From Comamonadaceae bacterium (GTDB lineage: Bacteria; Pseudomonadota; Gammaproteobacteria; Burkholderiales; Burkholderiaceae_C), in assembly GCA_027485285.1 (NCBI GenBank), contig JAIXRH010000109.1, positions 1 through 49,231 of the forward strand: a stretch of 49,231 nt of DNA. The letters run 5' to 3'. Position 1 is the stretch's first letter. The number at the start of each line of letters is the position of its first letter. This document shows positions 1 to 8,967 of the stretch, piece by piece. Under the pieces are notes generated by a model that saw nothing but the letters and a program-made list of their open reading frames with translations, was not told where the DNA came from and searched no databases. A program made the position numbers and the translations under genes.

Positions 1-362
1 GACTGGAATTTGGTGTCCTCTTCGCGCTGCGCCAAAGGCACGACCTTGCCGCCTGAACGAAGCTTGGCTTGAACGTAAGTGAAACCGCCAAACCAAACCA
101 AGTCGACCTTTTTGTTGACCAAAGACTCTACGGCAGCTGGGTAATCGGTCACAGGCGTGAACTGCACCTGCATGCCAAGCTGCTTCTCTAAGTAAGTGGC
201 CAAGGGGGTGAATTTGCGAATCTGCTCGGTGGCCGCCTCTTCAGGGATGGTGGTGACGCGCAGCGTGGTTTGCGTTTGGGCGTGAGTCAAAGCTGAGAAA
301 GCCATGACACCCAAACACACGAATGACTGGAACAAGTTTTTTGTTCGGTTGAGAAGCAACAT
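1..362 (-). CDS. Periplasmic substrate-binding protein, PhnD/putative selenate type (3' end beyond window)
   Basis: Reading the minus strand from ATG at 362 gives about 120 residues open to the window edge, so only the N-terminal part is present. It begins with a signal-peptide-like stretch (MLLLNRTKNLFQSF, then a hydrophobic run ending in ALTHA) and continues with LRVTTIPEE, then a segment with FTPVTDYPAAVESL and VDLVWFGGFTYVQAK. This resembles the phosphonate/phosphate-binding PhnD superfamily, most closely the group annotated as putative selenate ABC transporter receptors. An AGGA lies about ten bases before the ATG. The gene is divergent from the osmoprotectant transporter at 503. The ligand is not determined by sequence; the missing ABC partners should lie to the left of the window. 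Confidence 0.75.
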   Translation of the reverse strand, partial: MLLLNRTKNLFQSFVCLGVMAFSALTHAQTQTTLRVTTIPEEAATEQIRKFTPLATYLEKQLGMQVQFTPVTDYPAAVESLVNKKVDLVWFGGFTYVQAKLRSGGKVVPLAQREEDTKFQ

Positions 363-502
363 TGATTCAATCCTAAATAAGTTACAGATGAATATACCCA
401 ATATTTTCAGTGGCTCGACAAGTTGTCCAGATCAGCCGCAGCTTCACGGGGCCAATCGCTGTGCAATACTGAGGAAAGCGAGTTGACTTTCCCATCCGTC
501 CC

Positions 503-2023
503 ATGCATTTCAAAAAGTTTCTGTTGGTCATTGGCCTTGTGCTTGCCAGCCCAACAAGCTGGGGCGATGATCAAATCTTGCGGATTGGCTCTAAGCGCTT
601 TACCGAGTCCTACATCTTGGCCCATGTGTTGGCGCAAACCGCACAAACTGCAACGGCTGCGGCAAATGGCAAATCAGACAAAGTCGAGGTATTGGCTGGC
701 CTGGGTAACACGGCGATCGTTTACGCTGCTTTGCAGGCCGGCAACATCGACCTGTATCCCGAATATGCAGGCACCATTGACCAGGAAATTCTCAAGAACA
801 AGACGCCGTCGAGTTTGGCCTCCATGCGCGAGCAACTCAAACCCTTAGGCCTGGGCGTTGACATCGCACTGGGGTTTAACAACGGTTATGCGCTGGCCAT
901 GCGGGGCGATCGGGCACAAGCCTTGGGTGTGCGAACGCTGTCAGATTTGGTGGGTCATCCCACGCTGCGCTTGGGCCTGAGCAATGAGTTCATTGGCCGC
1001 GCCGACGGCTGGCCCGGCCTGGCCAAACATTATGGCCTGCCGCAGCAGCCGACCGGTCTTGACCATGGCCTGGCTTATGACGCTTTGCGTGGCGGTCAGA
1101 CCGATGTGATTGACATCTACACAACCGATGCCAAGATTGCTCACTTGGGCCTAAGCGTGCTTCAAGACGATGCCGCGCATTTTCCACGTTACGACGCGGT
1201 CGTTTTGTACAGACTCGATGTGCCCCAGCGCTTTCCTGCAGCCTGGCAAGCGTTACAAGGCTTGGCCGGTCGCATCGACGAGCCAGCCATGATCTCAATG
1301 AACGCCAAGGCCGAACTGCAAAGCAAAAGCTTTGAGGTGATTGCCGCAGAGCACCTGTCCCCCAGTGCAAAAACAGTGACAGCCACCATGAGTTTTTGGG
1401 GCAAGTTATGGGGTCCCGATTTGCCTCGCTTGACCTGGCAGCATCTGAATTTGGTCTTGTCCTCGGTGGGTTTGGCGAGCTTGATCGGTCTACCGCTGGC
1501 GATGCTGGTGGCACCGCATGCGCGTGTGCGTGGCGTGGTGCTGGGTTTTTGCGGCTTGTTGCAAACAGTGCCTTCCTTGGCGCTGCTGGCCGTGCTGATC
1601 GCATGGGTCGAACACATTGGCTATCTGCCAGCCATGCTGGCGTTGACGCTTTATGCCTTATTGCCCATCGTGCGCAACACGTGCACGGGATTGGCCGAGG
1701 TACCAGCGGGTCTTAAACAGGCCGGTATGGCCCTGGGACTCACGCATTGGCAAAGCCTGCGCCTGATTGAATTGCCGCTGGCCTTGCCCATGGTGTTGGC
1801 GGGCATTCGAACGGCCACAAGTATTGCGGTCGGCACGGCCACCATTGCTGCTTTTATCGGCGCGGGCGGCTTGGGTGAGCGCATCGTCACTGGCCTGGCG
1901 TTGAACGACCACGCGCTACTGCTGGCTGGCGCACTACCCGCGGCCGTGCTGGCGCTGTTGTTCGAGGCGGCGTTTGCCATGCTGGCGCGATGCCTGCGTG
2001 CGCGGTCATTCACATCCGCATAG
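503..2023 (+). CDS. Fused osmoprotectant (QAT-family) ABC receptor-permease
   Basis: This 506-residue protein fuses two ABC importer parts. Residues about 1-20 form a signal peptide ending near SWG. Residues about 25-285 are an OpuAC/OsmF-like binding domain, with IGSKRFTESYIL near the start and a GNIDLYPEYAGT segment typical of glycine betaine/choline receptors. Residues about 300-500 form a BPD_transp_1 permease with several membrane segments and an EAA-like loop (AGMALGLTHWQSLRLIELPLA). By family it should import a quaternary amine or similar compatible solute. The start lacks a clear Shine-Dalgarno sequence. No ATPase gene lies next to it, which is unusual, so the ATP-binding subunit must be elsewhere or shared. 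Receptor-first order is less common than permease-first fusions. Confidence 0.85.
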   Translation: MHFKKFLLVIGLVLASPTSWGDDQILRIGSKRFTESYILAHVLAQTAQTATAAANGKSDKVEVLAGLGNTAIVYAALQAGNIDLYPEYAGTIDQEILKNKTPSSLASMREQLKPLGLGVDIALGFNNGYALAMRGDRAQALGVRTLSDLVGHPTLRLGLSNEFIGRADGWPGLAKHYGLPQQPTGLDHGLAYDALRGGQTDVIDIYTTDAKIAHLGLSVLQDDAAHFPRYDAVVLYRLDVPQRFPAAWQALQGLAGRIDEPAMISMNAKAELQSKSFEVIAAEHLSPSAKTVTATMSFWGKLWGPDLPRLTWQHLNLVLSSVGLASLIGLPLAMLVAPHARVRGVVLGFCGLLQTVPSLALLAVLIAWVEHIGYLPAMLALTLYALLPIVRNTCTGLAEVPAGLKQAGMALGLTHWQSLRLIELPLALPMVLAGIRTATSIAVGTATIAAFIGAGGLGERIVTGLALNDHALLLAGALPAAVLALLFEAAFAMLARCLRARSFTSA

Positions 2024-2244
2024 TTCGTGGAAGCATCCTGCACTGATCCAGCGCCAGCCCCTGAACCAGGTCCACCGCACAGCGCACACGGCTGACATTC
2101 AGATCGGCTCGCGTGCCAATCCATGGATGAAAACCCGAGACCATGCCATTGGTGTTTGTAGTTACGATGAATGGGGCGTTGCCTTGGGCCTGCAAGGCTC
2201 ATCGCAGCGCTCCATGATTCAAAACAACCGTCAGGAGACTTTTC
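2024..2244. other. Intergenic region, no convincing gene
   Basis: This 221-base gap separates the fused transporter from the Bug receptor gene. A short minus-strand frame (2010-2195, 61 codons) runs through it, but I recognise no domain in it and it overlaps the transporter stop. It could be a gene remnant. The only clear signal is an AGGAG Shine-Dalgarno sequence around 2232-2236 serving the next gene. Confidence 0.4.
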
Positions 2245-3231
2245 ATGCGAATTCAATGGGGTTTGGGTGCTTGTCTGGTGAGCGTGGCCTGCATCTCGAT
2301 GGCGGGGCTTCAACCCGCTTGGGCACAGTCATTTCCATCCAAAAACGTCAGTTTGGTGGTGCCTTTTCCCCCGGGTGGTGGGCCGGACCTCATGGCGCGG
2401 GTATTTGCCGACAAACTCGCCGCCCAATGGGGTAAACCTGTGGTGGTTGAGAACCGGCCTGGTGCTGGTGCTTTGCTCGGAGCACAGGCCGTGGCCAAGT
2501 CGCCGGCCGATGGCCACACCTTGCTACTGACCACCAACACCATGGTGATCTCGCCCCATGTGCTGGCCCCCGGAGCTGGGGGTGGCATTGATGTCCACGC
2601 CGATCTGGTGCCGGTCGTGGCCCCAGCCACCACACCCATGGCTTTGCTGGTCAGTCCAACGCTGAACGTCAAAGACCTGCCCTCGGCGATGGCGCTGGCC
2701 AAGAAACAATCCGGCATGCCTTATGGCAGTGCAGGCAATGGATCTCCCATGCATTTTGCAGGGGAGATGCTCAAACGCGCCGCAGGTGTGGATTTATTGC
2801 ATGTGCCCTACAAAGGGGTCAATCCGTCGGTCATGGCTGCACTTGGTGGTGAAGTCAAGTTTCTGTTTGTTGGACTCGGGGGTGCTTTGCCGCACATCAA
2901 ATCCGGCAAGCTGGTTCCACTGGCCTTGACAGAGAAAAATCGCTCGCCACTTTTGCCCGAGGTACCGACCGCAGAAGAACAAGGTGTGCGCGGTGTCGAG
3001 GTCAATGCTTGGTATGGCGTTTTTGCGCCGACTGGTACACCCGATGCGGTGCGCCAAAAAATCAACGCCGACATCAACGAATTGCTCAAAATGCCTGACG
3101 TACGCGAAAAACTGGCGGCTGCAGGCCTGGATATGTTGGGCGGATCGTCCCAAGTCCTGGGCGACTTCATGAAGGCCGATCGTCAACGCTATGGTCTGCT
3201 GGCCAAAGAATTGAACATCAAAGTCGATTGA
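2245..3231 (+). CDS. Tripartite tricarboxylate transporter receptor, Bug family
   Basis: The 328-residue protein has a signal peptide (hydrophobic core to about residue 27, ending QPAWA) followed by VSLVVPFPPGGGPDLMAR, the conserved Bug/TctC pattern. Later it has VVVENRPGAGALLGAQAV and HVPYKGVNP, both diagnostic of the family. Bug proteins are periplasmic receptors for carboxylates, amides and aromatic acids. Many are orphans in Burkholderiales without dedicated TctAB membrane subunits, and none are seen here. Its TGA stop shares its A with the ATG of the sulfatase, so the two are probably translationally coupled and the ligand may be the sulfatase substrate or product. AGGAG precedes the ATG by about eight bases. 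Confidence 0.9.
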   Translation: MRIQWGLGACLVSVACISMAGLQPAWAQSFPSKNVSLVVPFPPGGGPDLMARVFADKLAAQWGKPVVVENRPGAGALLGAQAVAKSPADGHTLLLTTNTMVISPHVLAPGAGGGIDVHADLVPVVAPATTPMALLVSPTLNVKDLPSAMALAKKQSGMPYGSAGNGSPMHFAGEMLKRAAGVDLLHVPYKGVNPSVMAALGGEVKFLFVGLGGALPHIKSGKLVPLALTEKNRSPLLPEVPTAEEQGVRGVEVNAWYGVFAPTGTPDAVRQKINADINELLKMPDVREKLAAAGLDMLGGSSQVLGDFMKADRQRYGLLAKELNIKVD

Positions 3232-4832
3232 TGGTTCAGTCTGAACGGCCCAACTTCCTGCTGTTCATCACCGATCAGCACCGTGCCGATCATTTGGGCT
3301 GCTCAGGCCATGCTTTGCTGCGCACGCCCCACATCGATGCCTTGGCCGCGCGGGGTTGTCGCTTCATCGACTTTCATGTGGCCACGCCGATTTGCCAACC
3401 CAACCGCGCCTCGCTGATGACGGGGCGTTTGCCCAGCGCTCACGGGCTGCAACTGAACGGCCGAGAACTGTCGCATGGCGAGCGCACCTTTGTGCAGGCC
3501 CTGCGCGATGCCGGCTACCGCACCGCTTTGGTCGGTAAGAGCCATTTGCAGAACATCACCGCCGTGCCGCCCTTTTGGCCACAAGCTGCAGAACGTTTGT
3601 CGCATGAGTCCAAAGCCTTGTTCCCAGGGCGTTATGGGCAAGAAGTGGCGCGTCGTTGGGATGAAGACGATGCTTTTGAGCTCGAGTTGCCCTATTACGG
3701 CTTTGAGCAAGTGGCGCTGACGATTGGCCATGCGGATCAGCAAAGTGGGCATTGGCGGCGTTGGTTGCGTCTTCAAACACCTGATGCCGACCGCCTGATC
3801 GGCCCTGACAACGCCCTGCCTACGCCAGGCTGGGCACTGACTCGATTGCGTCAGGCTTGGCGCACTCGCGTACCCGAGGAGTTGTACCCCACGCGTTACA
3901 TCGCACAACAAACTTGCAAGATGCTTCAGGGCTTTGCTTCGGGTGATGCACCTTTCTTTATGCAATGCTCTTTTCCAGATCCCCACCACCCGTTCACGCC
4001 ACCGGGACGCTATTGGGACATGTACCGTCCAAGCGAGGTCGATTTGCCGCACAGCTTTGATGCAGCGCTGTTCGATGCGCCGCCTGTATCTTGGCTGCAC
4101 CAACAGCGCGCCAACAGATCAGAGCACTTCAAGCCGGGGCATGGCACATTTGCCGTCACCCATCAGGAAGCGCGTGAAGCCCTAGCCCTCAACTACGGCA
4201 ACATCGCCTGTATTGATGATGCCATCGGCCAAGTCATGGCCGAGCTGGGTCGGTTGGGCTTGGCCGACAACACGGTGGTCATGTTCACCAGCGACCATGG
4301 CGATATGCTGGGTGACCGTGGGCTGATGTTCAAAGGCGGTTTGCACTACAGCGGGCTCACTCGGGTCCCCTTCATTTGGTCCGATCCCGCGCCATCGGTG
4401 GCATCGGCAACACCCGCGCCACGCGAAAACTCAGCATTGACCCAGACAATTGACATTGCCGCCACAGTGCTGGAGCGCGCAGGCGTGCAGCCAGCCCACG
4501 GCATGCAGGGACAATCCTTGTTGCCACTGATCACCGGGCAAGTCGATGCGCTGCGTTCCCATCTGTTGATTGAGGAAGAAGGACAACGATTGGATTTCGG
4601 CTTGAACCATCGCATCCGGATGCGGACCTTGCGCACACATGATTACCGACTCAGCATTTACGATGGCGAGCCATGGGGAGAACTCTGTGATTTGCGTGCA
4701 GACCCGCTGGAGTTGCGCAACCTTTGGAACGACCTGGCCAGTCAGAAGCTGCGCTCGCAGCTGACGGCCGAATTGGCTTATGCCATGCTGAGCCAAACCA
4801 ACACCAGCCCATACCCACTGGCCTCGGCCTGA
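3231..4832 (+). CDS. Type I sulfatase (formylglycine-dependent sulfatase/phosphonate hydrolase superfamily)
   Basis: The 533-residue product hydrolyses a sulfate ester or a related ester. FLLFITDQHRADHLG near the N-terminus supplies the first metal-binding aspartate. PICQPNRASLMTGR contains the CxPxR sulfatase signature with Cys55, the residue converted to formylglycine. MFTSDHGDMLGDRGLMFKGG is the conserved second metal-site region. I place the start at ATG 3231, inside a TGATG junction with the Bug receptor, rather than at TTG 3228. There is no obvious signal peptide, so it is probably cytoplasmic. The substrate is unknown; choline sulfatase is possible given the nearby betaine-type transporter, but the signature CQPNR differs from the CAPGR I associate with BetC. 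The maturation enzyme is not in the window. Confidence 0.88.
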   Translation: MVQSERPNFLLFITDQHRADHLGCSGHALLRTPHIDALAARGCRFIDFHVATPICQPNRASLMTGRLPSAHGLQLNGRELSHGERTFVQALRDAGYRTALVGKSHLQNITAVPPFWPQAAERLSHESKALFPGRYGQEVARRWDEDDAFELELPYYGFEQVALTIGHADQQSGHWRRWLRLQTPDADRLIGPDNALPTPGWALTRLRQAWRTRVPEELYPTRYIAQQTCKMLQGFASGDAPFFMQCSFPDPHHPFTPPGRYWDMYRPSEVDLPHSFDAALFDAPPVSWLHQQRANRSEHFKPGHGTFAVTHQEAREALALNYGNIACIDDAIGQVMAELGRLGLADNTVVMFTSDHGDMLGDRGLMFKGGLHYSGLTRVPFIWSDPAPSVASATPAPRENSALTQTIDIAATVLERAGVQPAHGMQGQSLLPLITGQVDALRSHLLIEEEGQRLDFGLNHRIRMRTLRTHDYRLSIYDGEPWGELCDLRADPLELRNLWNDLASQKLRSQLTAELAYAMLSQTNTSPYPLASA

Positions 4833-4848
4833 GCACACCAAGGCCCAG

Positions 4849-4870
4849 CTGCAAAAGCGTGCTTTTGCAG
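4849..4870. repeat. Perfect 10-bp inverted repeat after the sulfatase gene
   Basis: CTGCAAAAGC and GCTTTTGCAG face each other with two bases between. It lies 17 bases after the sulfatase stop. No T-run follows on the plus strand, so a classic intrinsic terminator is not supported, though it could stabilise the 3' end of the mRNA. Confidence 0.5.
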
Positions 4871-4965
4871 TAGGAAGCGCCAACTGTTCCCCGCTCGAAA
4901 ATCTAAGGAAAGACTTCGAAAAATCTATGAAGAGTCGTATGGTCTATCTATACTACTTTTGGATG

Positions 4966-4999
4966 TAAAAAAAGCACTAGGAATCGCTTCAAAGTGCTT
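4966..4999 (-). terminator. Intrinsic terminator after tRNA-Val
   Basis: On the minus strand AAGCACT pairs with AGTGCTT across a 14-base loop and is followed by a run of seven T residues. It lies 18 bases beyond the CCA end of the tRNA, so it probably ends the transcript carrying tRNA-Val. Confidence 0.7.
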
Positions 5000-5017
5000 G
5001 ATTTGTATTGGCAAAAA

Positions 5018-5092
5018 TGGTGGGCGATGCAAGTTTCGAACTTGCGACCCCCACAGTGTGAATGTGGTGCTCTACCCCTGAGCTAATCGCCC
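5018..5092 (-). tRNA. tRNA-Val (anticodon CAC)
   Basis: The minus strand folds as a full cloverleaf of 75 bases with encoded CCA. The acceptor stem is GGGCGAT/ATCGCCC, the D arm has GCTC...GAGC, the anticodon stem is CCACA/TGTGG around loop TTCACAC, and the T arm is GCAAG-TTCGAAA-CTTGC. The anticodon CAC reads GTG valine codons. It starts 36 bases after the dnaQ stop, so it may be read from the dnaQ transcript. Confidence 0.95.
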
Positions 5093-5128
5093 ACTTTTAC
5101 CGTTTTTCCATCTCTGGAAAGAGCGTCA

Positions 5129-5842
5129 TTATGTCACAGAATCTTCCAAATTTCGCCACACCGTTTTACCAGCGCTAGATTTGTCCAACTGCGCCAAAAC
5201 ATCGGCGTGTTGAGTCAACTCTTGTTCAGTGGCGGCAATCACGGGCAGCTGGTAGCTGCTGAGATCCACGCGCACGGCAGTGCGGGTTTGCAGGTCGTTG
5301 CTCTCCACCTCCATGAGCAAGGCGTCTTGCCCGCGCGTCATGTTGATGTACACATCGGCCAGCAGTTCGGCATCAAGCAAGGCACCGTGCAGGGTGCGGC
5401 CAGAGTTGTCCACCTCTAAGCGGTCGCACAGTGAGTCGAGCGAATTGCGCTTGCCCGGAAACATTTCTTTGGCCATCACCAAGGTGTCGGTGATGCCGTC
5501 GACAAAGGTGTGGAACCGTGGGCGACCTTGCAGCTCTAGCTCTTTGTTCAAAAAGCCCACGTCAAACGGCGCGTTGTGAATGATGACTTCTGCACCTTCG
5601 ATGTATGCCAGAAATTCATCCACCACCTGTGCAAACTTGGGCTTGTCCTTCAAGAACTCATTGGAGATGCCATGCACACGCAAGGCCTCTTCGTGGCTGT
5701 CACGCTCAGGGTTCAAATAGAAATGAAGGTTGTTGCCCGTGAGCTTGCGGTTGAGCAACTCGACACAAGCAATCTCAATGATGCGGTCACCCGTTTCAGC
5801 CGAGAGGCCGGTGGTTTCGGTGTCTAGAAAAATCTGGCGCAT
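5129..5842 (-). CDS. dnaQ: DNA polymerase III epsilon subunit (3'-5' proofreading exonuclease)
   Basis: The 237-residue protein is the proofreading exonuclease of the replicative polymerase. It starts MRQIFLDTETTGLS, where Asp7 and Glu9 are the first two catalytic acids of the DEDDh family. HNAPFDVGFLNKEL supplies the ExoII aspartate and LHGALLDAELLADVY supplies the final His and Asp. I chose ATG 5842 because upstream residues of the longer frame have no similarity to DnaQ and lie inside fdx. Only two bases separate the fdx stop from this ATG, so dnaQ is probably co-transcribed with the isc genes. In many bacteria dnaQ pairs with rnhA instead. Confidence 0.95.
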   Translation of the reverse strand: MRQIFLDTETTGLSAETGDRIIEIACVELLNRKLTGNNLHFYLNPERDSHEEALRVHGISNEFLKDKPKFAQVVDEFLAYIEGAEVIIHNAPFDVGFLNKELELQGRPRFHTFVDGITDTLVMAKEMFPGKRNSLDSLCDRLEVDNSGRTLHGALLDAELLADVYINMTRGQDALLMEVESNDLQTRTAVRVDLSSYQLPVIAATEQELTQHADVLAQLDKSSAGKTVWRNLEDSVT

Positions 5843-5844
5843 GG

Positions 5845-6183
5845 TCAGTGGTTTTCTTTGGCGTGGTTGATGGTGTACTTGGGAATTTCTACCACCAAGT
5901 TTTGCTGCGCCACGATGGCTTGGCAACTCAGGCGTGAATGGGGTTCTAAGCCCCAAGCACGATCCAACAAATCGTCTTCGTTTTCATCGGCTTCGTTGAG
6001 CGATTTGAATCCCTCGCGCACGATGACGTGGCAGGTGGTGCAGGCGCAGCTCATATCGCAGGCGTGTTCGATGTTGATGGAGTGCTCCAACAGCACTTCG
6101 CAAATGGTGCTACCCGCTGCGGCTTGAAGTTCTGCGCCTTGTGGGCAAAGTTCGGCGTGGGGCAAAATTTTAATGATGGGCAT
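5845..6183 (-). CDS. fdx: ISC-type [2Fe-2S] ferredoxin
   Basis: This 112-residue adrenodoxin-type ferredoxin supplies electrons for Fe-S cluster assembly. The cluster ligands are Cys42, Cys48, Cys51 (pattern C-x5-C-x2-C in CDMSCACTTC) and Cys87 in RLSCQAI. An acidic segment (NEADENEDDLLD) typical of adrenodoxin-like partner binding lies between. Its ATG at 6183 directly abuts the hscA stop at 6184, and it is the last gene of the isc set. No iscX follows, since dnaQ begins two bases later. Confidence 0.95.
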   Translation of the reverse strand: MPIIKILPHAELCPQGAELQAAAGSTICEVLLEHSINIEHACDMSCACTTCHVIVREGFKSLNEADENEDDLLDRAWGLEPHSRLSCQAIVAQQNLVVEIPKYTINHAKENH

Positions 6184-8040
6184 TTAGATGTTCTCGATGT
6201 TTTGTCCAGCCAAGGCATGTTGAATGCCTCGGTTCATGCGTTGTGCGGCGAACGCTTCTGTGCCTTTGGCCAGTGCTTCGGTGATGGCTTCGATGGCGGC
6301 TGCGTCTTGTAGATTTTTGGCTTCTAGCGTGGCCACCATGAGCCCATCGATGCGTGTGCGCTCTTCGGCAGACAGCAAATCGCCATCGGCTTGCAAGGCG
6401 CTTTGCGTGGCGAGCCACATGCGGTCGGCATCGACTCGCGCCTCCACCAAAGCGCGGGCTTTGATGTCTTGCTCGGCGGTCTTGAAGCTGTCTTGCAGCA
6501 TGGAGGCGATTTGGTCGTCCGACAAACCGTACGAGGGCTTGACGGTGATGTTGGCGGTCACGCCGCTGAGCTGTTCTAGCGCGCCCACGCTCAGCATGCC
6601 GTCGGCATCGACCGTGAAGGTCACGCGGATGCGCGCAGCACCTGCGGCCATGGGTGGGATGCCGCGCAGCTCAAAACGGGCCAAGCTGCGGCAATCAGCC
6701 ACCAAGTCACGCTCGCCCTGCACAACGTGCAAGGCTAAGGCGGTTTGTCCGTCTTGGTAGGTGGTGAAGTCTTGCGCCATCGCCGTTGGTATGGTTTGGT
6801 TGCGCGGCACGATGCGCTCGACCAAACCGCCCATGGTTTCAATGCCCAAAGACAAAGGAATGACGTCGAGCAACAGCAACTCCCCATCGGGGTTGTTGCC
6901 TGCGAGTTGGTTGGCTTGAATGGCCGCGCCGAGGGCCACCACTTCGTCTGGGTTGAGGTTGTTCAATGGCGCGCAGCCCAACAAGCTGGCCACAGCTTGC
7001 TGCACTTGCGGCATACGGGTAGAGCCGCCCACCATGACCACGCCTTGAATCTCGTCTTTGCTGAGCTTGGCATCGCGCAAAGCTTTGCGCACAGCTGACA
7101 AAGTGCGCTGGGTCAAGGCATCTGTGGCAGCTTCAAACTCGGCGCGTGTGACGCTGTGGCTCAACACGCCACTCGACAAGGTCACGTCAAATGTGGCAAC
7201 GTCAGCCGCAGACAAAGCTTCTTTGCAGGCACGTGCCGCGACCAACACATTGGACTTGTCCGCCGGTGTGGCAATGGTGCAGCCGGTTTGGGCTTGCACC
7301 CAATCGACCAAGGCGCGGTCGTAATCGTCGCCGCCCAAAGCGGAATCGCCGCCCGTGGCCAGCACTTCAAACACACCACGTGTCAGGCGCAAAACAGAGA
7401 TGTCGAATGTGCCGCCGCCTAGGTCGTACACGGCATAGACACCTTCGCTGCTTTGGTCTAAACCGTAAGCAATGGCCGCAGCCGTGGGCTCGTTGATGAG
7501 GCGCAGCACGTGGATGCCTGCGAGTTGTGCGGCATCTTTGGTGGCTTGACGTTGGGCGTCGTCAAAGTAAGCGGGCACGGTGATGACTGCGCCATACACA
7601 TCGTCGTTGAAAGTGTCTTCGGCACGAAAGCGCAAGGTGGCCAAAATTTCGGCGCTCACCTCAACGGGCGATTTCTCGCCCACACGGGTTTGAATGGCCA
7701 ACATGCCAGGCTTGTCAACGAAGACGTAGGGCAGCTGGTCGCGGTTGGCAATGTCAGCCACACCACGGCCCATGAAACGTTTCACAGACACCAAGGTGTT
7801 TTGCGGATCTTCAGCTTGAGATGCCAAGGCGGCACGGCCAATTTGGCGGCCGTCGTTCTCGAGGTAACGCACCGCAGACGGCAAGATGACATGACCGTCT
7901 GCATCGGGCAAGCACTCGGCAAAGCCGTTGCGCATGCAAGCCACGAGCGAGTGAGTAGTGCCCAAGTCAATGCCCACCGCGATGCGTCGCTGGTGGGGGT
8001 CAGGCGCTTGGCCAGGTTCGGAAATTTGTAACAACGCCAT
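6184..8040 (-). CDS. hscA: Fe-S cluster assembly chaperone HscA (Hsp70 family)
   Basis: The 618-residue Hsp70-type ATPase works with HscB to release clusters from IscU. The N-terminal ATPase domain shows [13 protein letters not shown], then [47 protein letters not shown] and [14 protein letters not shown], all canonical phosphate and adenosine motifs. The substrate-binding domain begins around residue 395 ([17 protein letters not shown]). Its length matches HscA rather than DnaK, and it lacks the long acidic DnaK tail. It starts 18 bases after hscB and ends flush with fdx. Confidence 0.96.
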   Translation of the reverse strand: MALLQISEPGQAPDPHQRRIAVGIDLGTTHSLVACMRNGFAECLPDADGHVILPSAVRYLENDGRQIGRAALASQAEDPQNTLVSVKRFMGRGVADIANRDQLPYVFVDKPGMLAIQTRVGEKSPVEVSAEILATLRFRAEDTFNDDVYGAVITVPAYFDDAQRQATKDAAQLAGIHVLRLINEPTAAAIAYGLDQSSEGVYAVYDLGGGTFDISVLRLTRGVFEVLATGGDSALGGDDYDRALVDWVQAQTGCTIATPADKSNVLVAARACKEALSAADVATFDVTLSSGVLSHSVTRAEFEAATDALTQRTLSAVRKALRDAKLSKDEIQGVVMVGGSTRMPQVQQAVASLLGCAPLNNLNPDEVVALGAAIQANQLAGNNPDGELLLLDVIPLSLGIETMGGLVERIVPRNQTIPTAMAQDFTTYQDGQTALALHVVQGERDLVADCRSLARFELRGIPPMAAGAARIRVTFTVDADGMLSVGALEQLSGVTANITVKPSYGLSDDQIASMLQDSFKTAEQDIKARALVEARVDADRMWLATQSALQADGDLLSAEERTRIDGLMVATLEAKNLQDAAAIEAITEALAKGTEAFAAQRMNRGIQHALAGQNIENI

Positions 8041-8058
8041 AGGTGTGTATTGTCGCTT

Positions 8059-8607
8059 TCAAGCGGCATCTAAGTGGTCAATTCGAGCTTCGATGTCGCG
8101 CAAAAACTTCTCGATGAACATCAGCCCCCTCACCTGCTGCGCGGCAGCTGGCAGGTCATGTGCGGAGTCGATGAGCTGGGCGCATTGTTGCAAAGCGGCT
8201 GTGTGGGCTTGCTGCACATCGTCCATCAAGGCTTCGAGCGCGGCCGCATCAGTGGCATCGTCCATGGCCTCGCGCCATTCCATGTGCTGCATCAAAAATG
8301 CGGCGGGCATGGCAGTGTTGTTCTCGGCTTGAATGGATGCGCCGCCCAGCTCACACAAATAGGCAGCGCGGCGCATTGGGTCTTTGAGGCGCTGATAAGC
8401 CTCGTTGATACGCACCGACCACTGCATCGCCACACGTTGAGCGGCTGTGCCTTGAGAGGCAAATTTGTCAGGGTGGGCTTCGCGTTGCAAGTCTTTCCAG
8501 CGCGCGTCTAGCTGGGTGCGATCTTGGGAAAACTGCACTGGCACATTGAAAAGCTCAAAGTCGCTGACCGCGAGCTGTGCCGACAACGGCTGAGCCGATT
8601 CGTTCAC
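8059..8607 (-). CDS. hscB: Fe-S cluster assembly co-chaperone HscB (J protein)
   Basis: The 182-residue protein has an N-terminal J domain with the HPD triad at residues 45-47 (EAHPDKF), which stimulates HscA ATPase activity. It also has a C-terminal helical domain that binds IscU. LKDPMRRAAYLCELGG is a conserved HscB stretch. It sits between iscA and hscA in the usual order. An N-terminal extension of about 15 residues precedes the first recognisable HscB segment (DFELFNVPVQF). Confidence 0.93.
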   Translation of the reverse strand: MNESAQPLSAQLAVSDFELFNVPVQFSQDRTQLDARWKDLQREAHPDKFASQGTAAQRVAMQWSVRINEAYQRLKDPMRRAAYLCELGGASIQAENNTAMPAAFLMQHMEWREAMDDATDAAALEALMDDVQQAHTAALQQCAQLIDSAHDLPAAAQQVRGLMFIEKFLRDIEARIDHLDAA

Positions 8608-8635
8608 GGTGCGCCTCGCTTCAAGCTATGCAGAT

Positions 8636-8959
8636 TTAAATACGGAACGATTCGCCGCAACCGCAACGGTCGCGTTCGTTCGGGTTCAAAAACTTGAAGC
8701 CCTCGTTCAGTCCTTCGCGCACGAAGTCAAGTTGCGTGCCGTCGATGTAGGCCAAGCTCTTGGGGTCGATCAACACCTTCACGCCGTGGTCTTCAAAGAT
8801 CACGTCTTCGGGTTCTTGGTCGTCCACATATTCGAGCTTGTAAGCCAAGCCAGAGCAACCCGTGGTCTTGACACCCAAACGCACGCCCACGCCCTTGCCA
8901 CGTTTGGCAAGGTAGCGGGTCACGTGTCGTGCCGCGGCTTCAGTCAGTGTGATCGCCAT
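8636..8959 (-). CDS. iscA: A-type iron-sulfur carrier IscA
   Basis: The 107-residue protein carries the three conserved A-type cysteines, Cys35 (TGCSGLAY), Cys99 and Cys101 (RCGCGESF), which bind iron or an Fe-S cluster for delivery to apoproteins. ATG at 8959 ([13 protein letters not shown]) fits the family start. A longer frame to 9037 would run into iscU and adds residues with no family match. It starts eight bases after the iscU stop. Confidence 0.95.
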   Translation of the reverse strand: MAITLTEAAARHVTRYLAKRGKGVGVRLGVKTTGCSGLAYKLEYVDDQEPEDVIFEDHGVKVLIDPKSLAYIDGTQLDFVREGLNEGFKFLNPNERDRCGCGESFRI

Positions 8960-8967
8960 GGTGTGTG

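Noticed and set aside
2010-2195. A 61-codon minus-strand frame in the gap after the fused transporter
   Set aside because: It overlaps the transporter stop and shows no recognisable domain or ribosome site. It may be a remnant, but nothing supports a gene.
4849-4870. Palindrome read as a terminator for the sulfatase gene
   Set aside because: The stem is perfect, but no T-run follows, so I listed it only as an inverted repeat.
5018-5092. tRNA-Val and tRNA-Pro as integration sites of a mobile element
   Set aside because: No integrase, no duplicated tRNA 3' end and no change to accessory genes next to either tRNA was seen.
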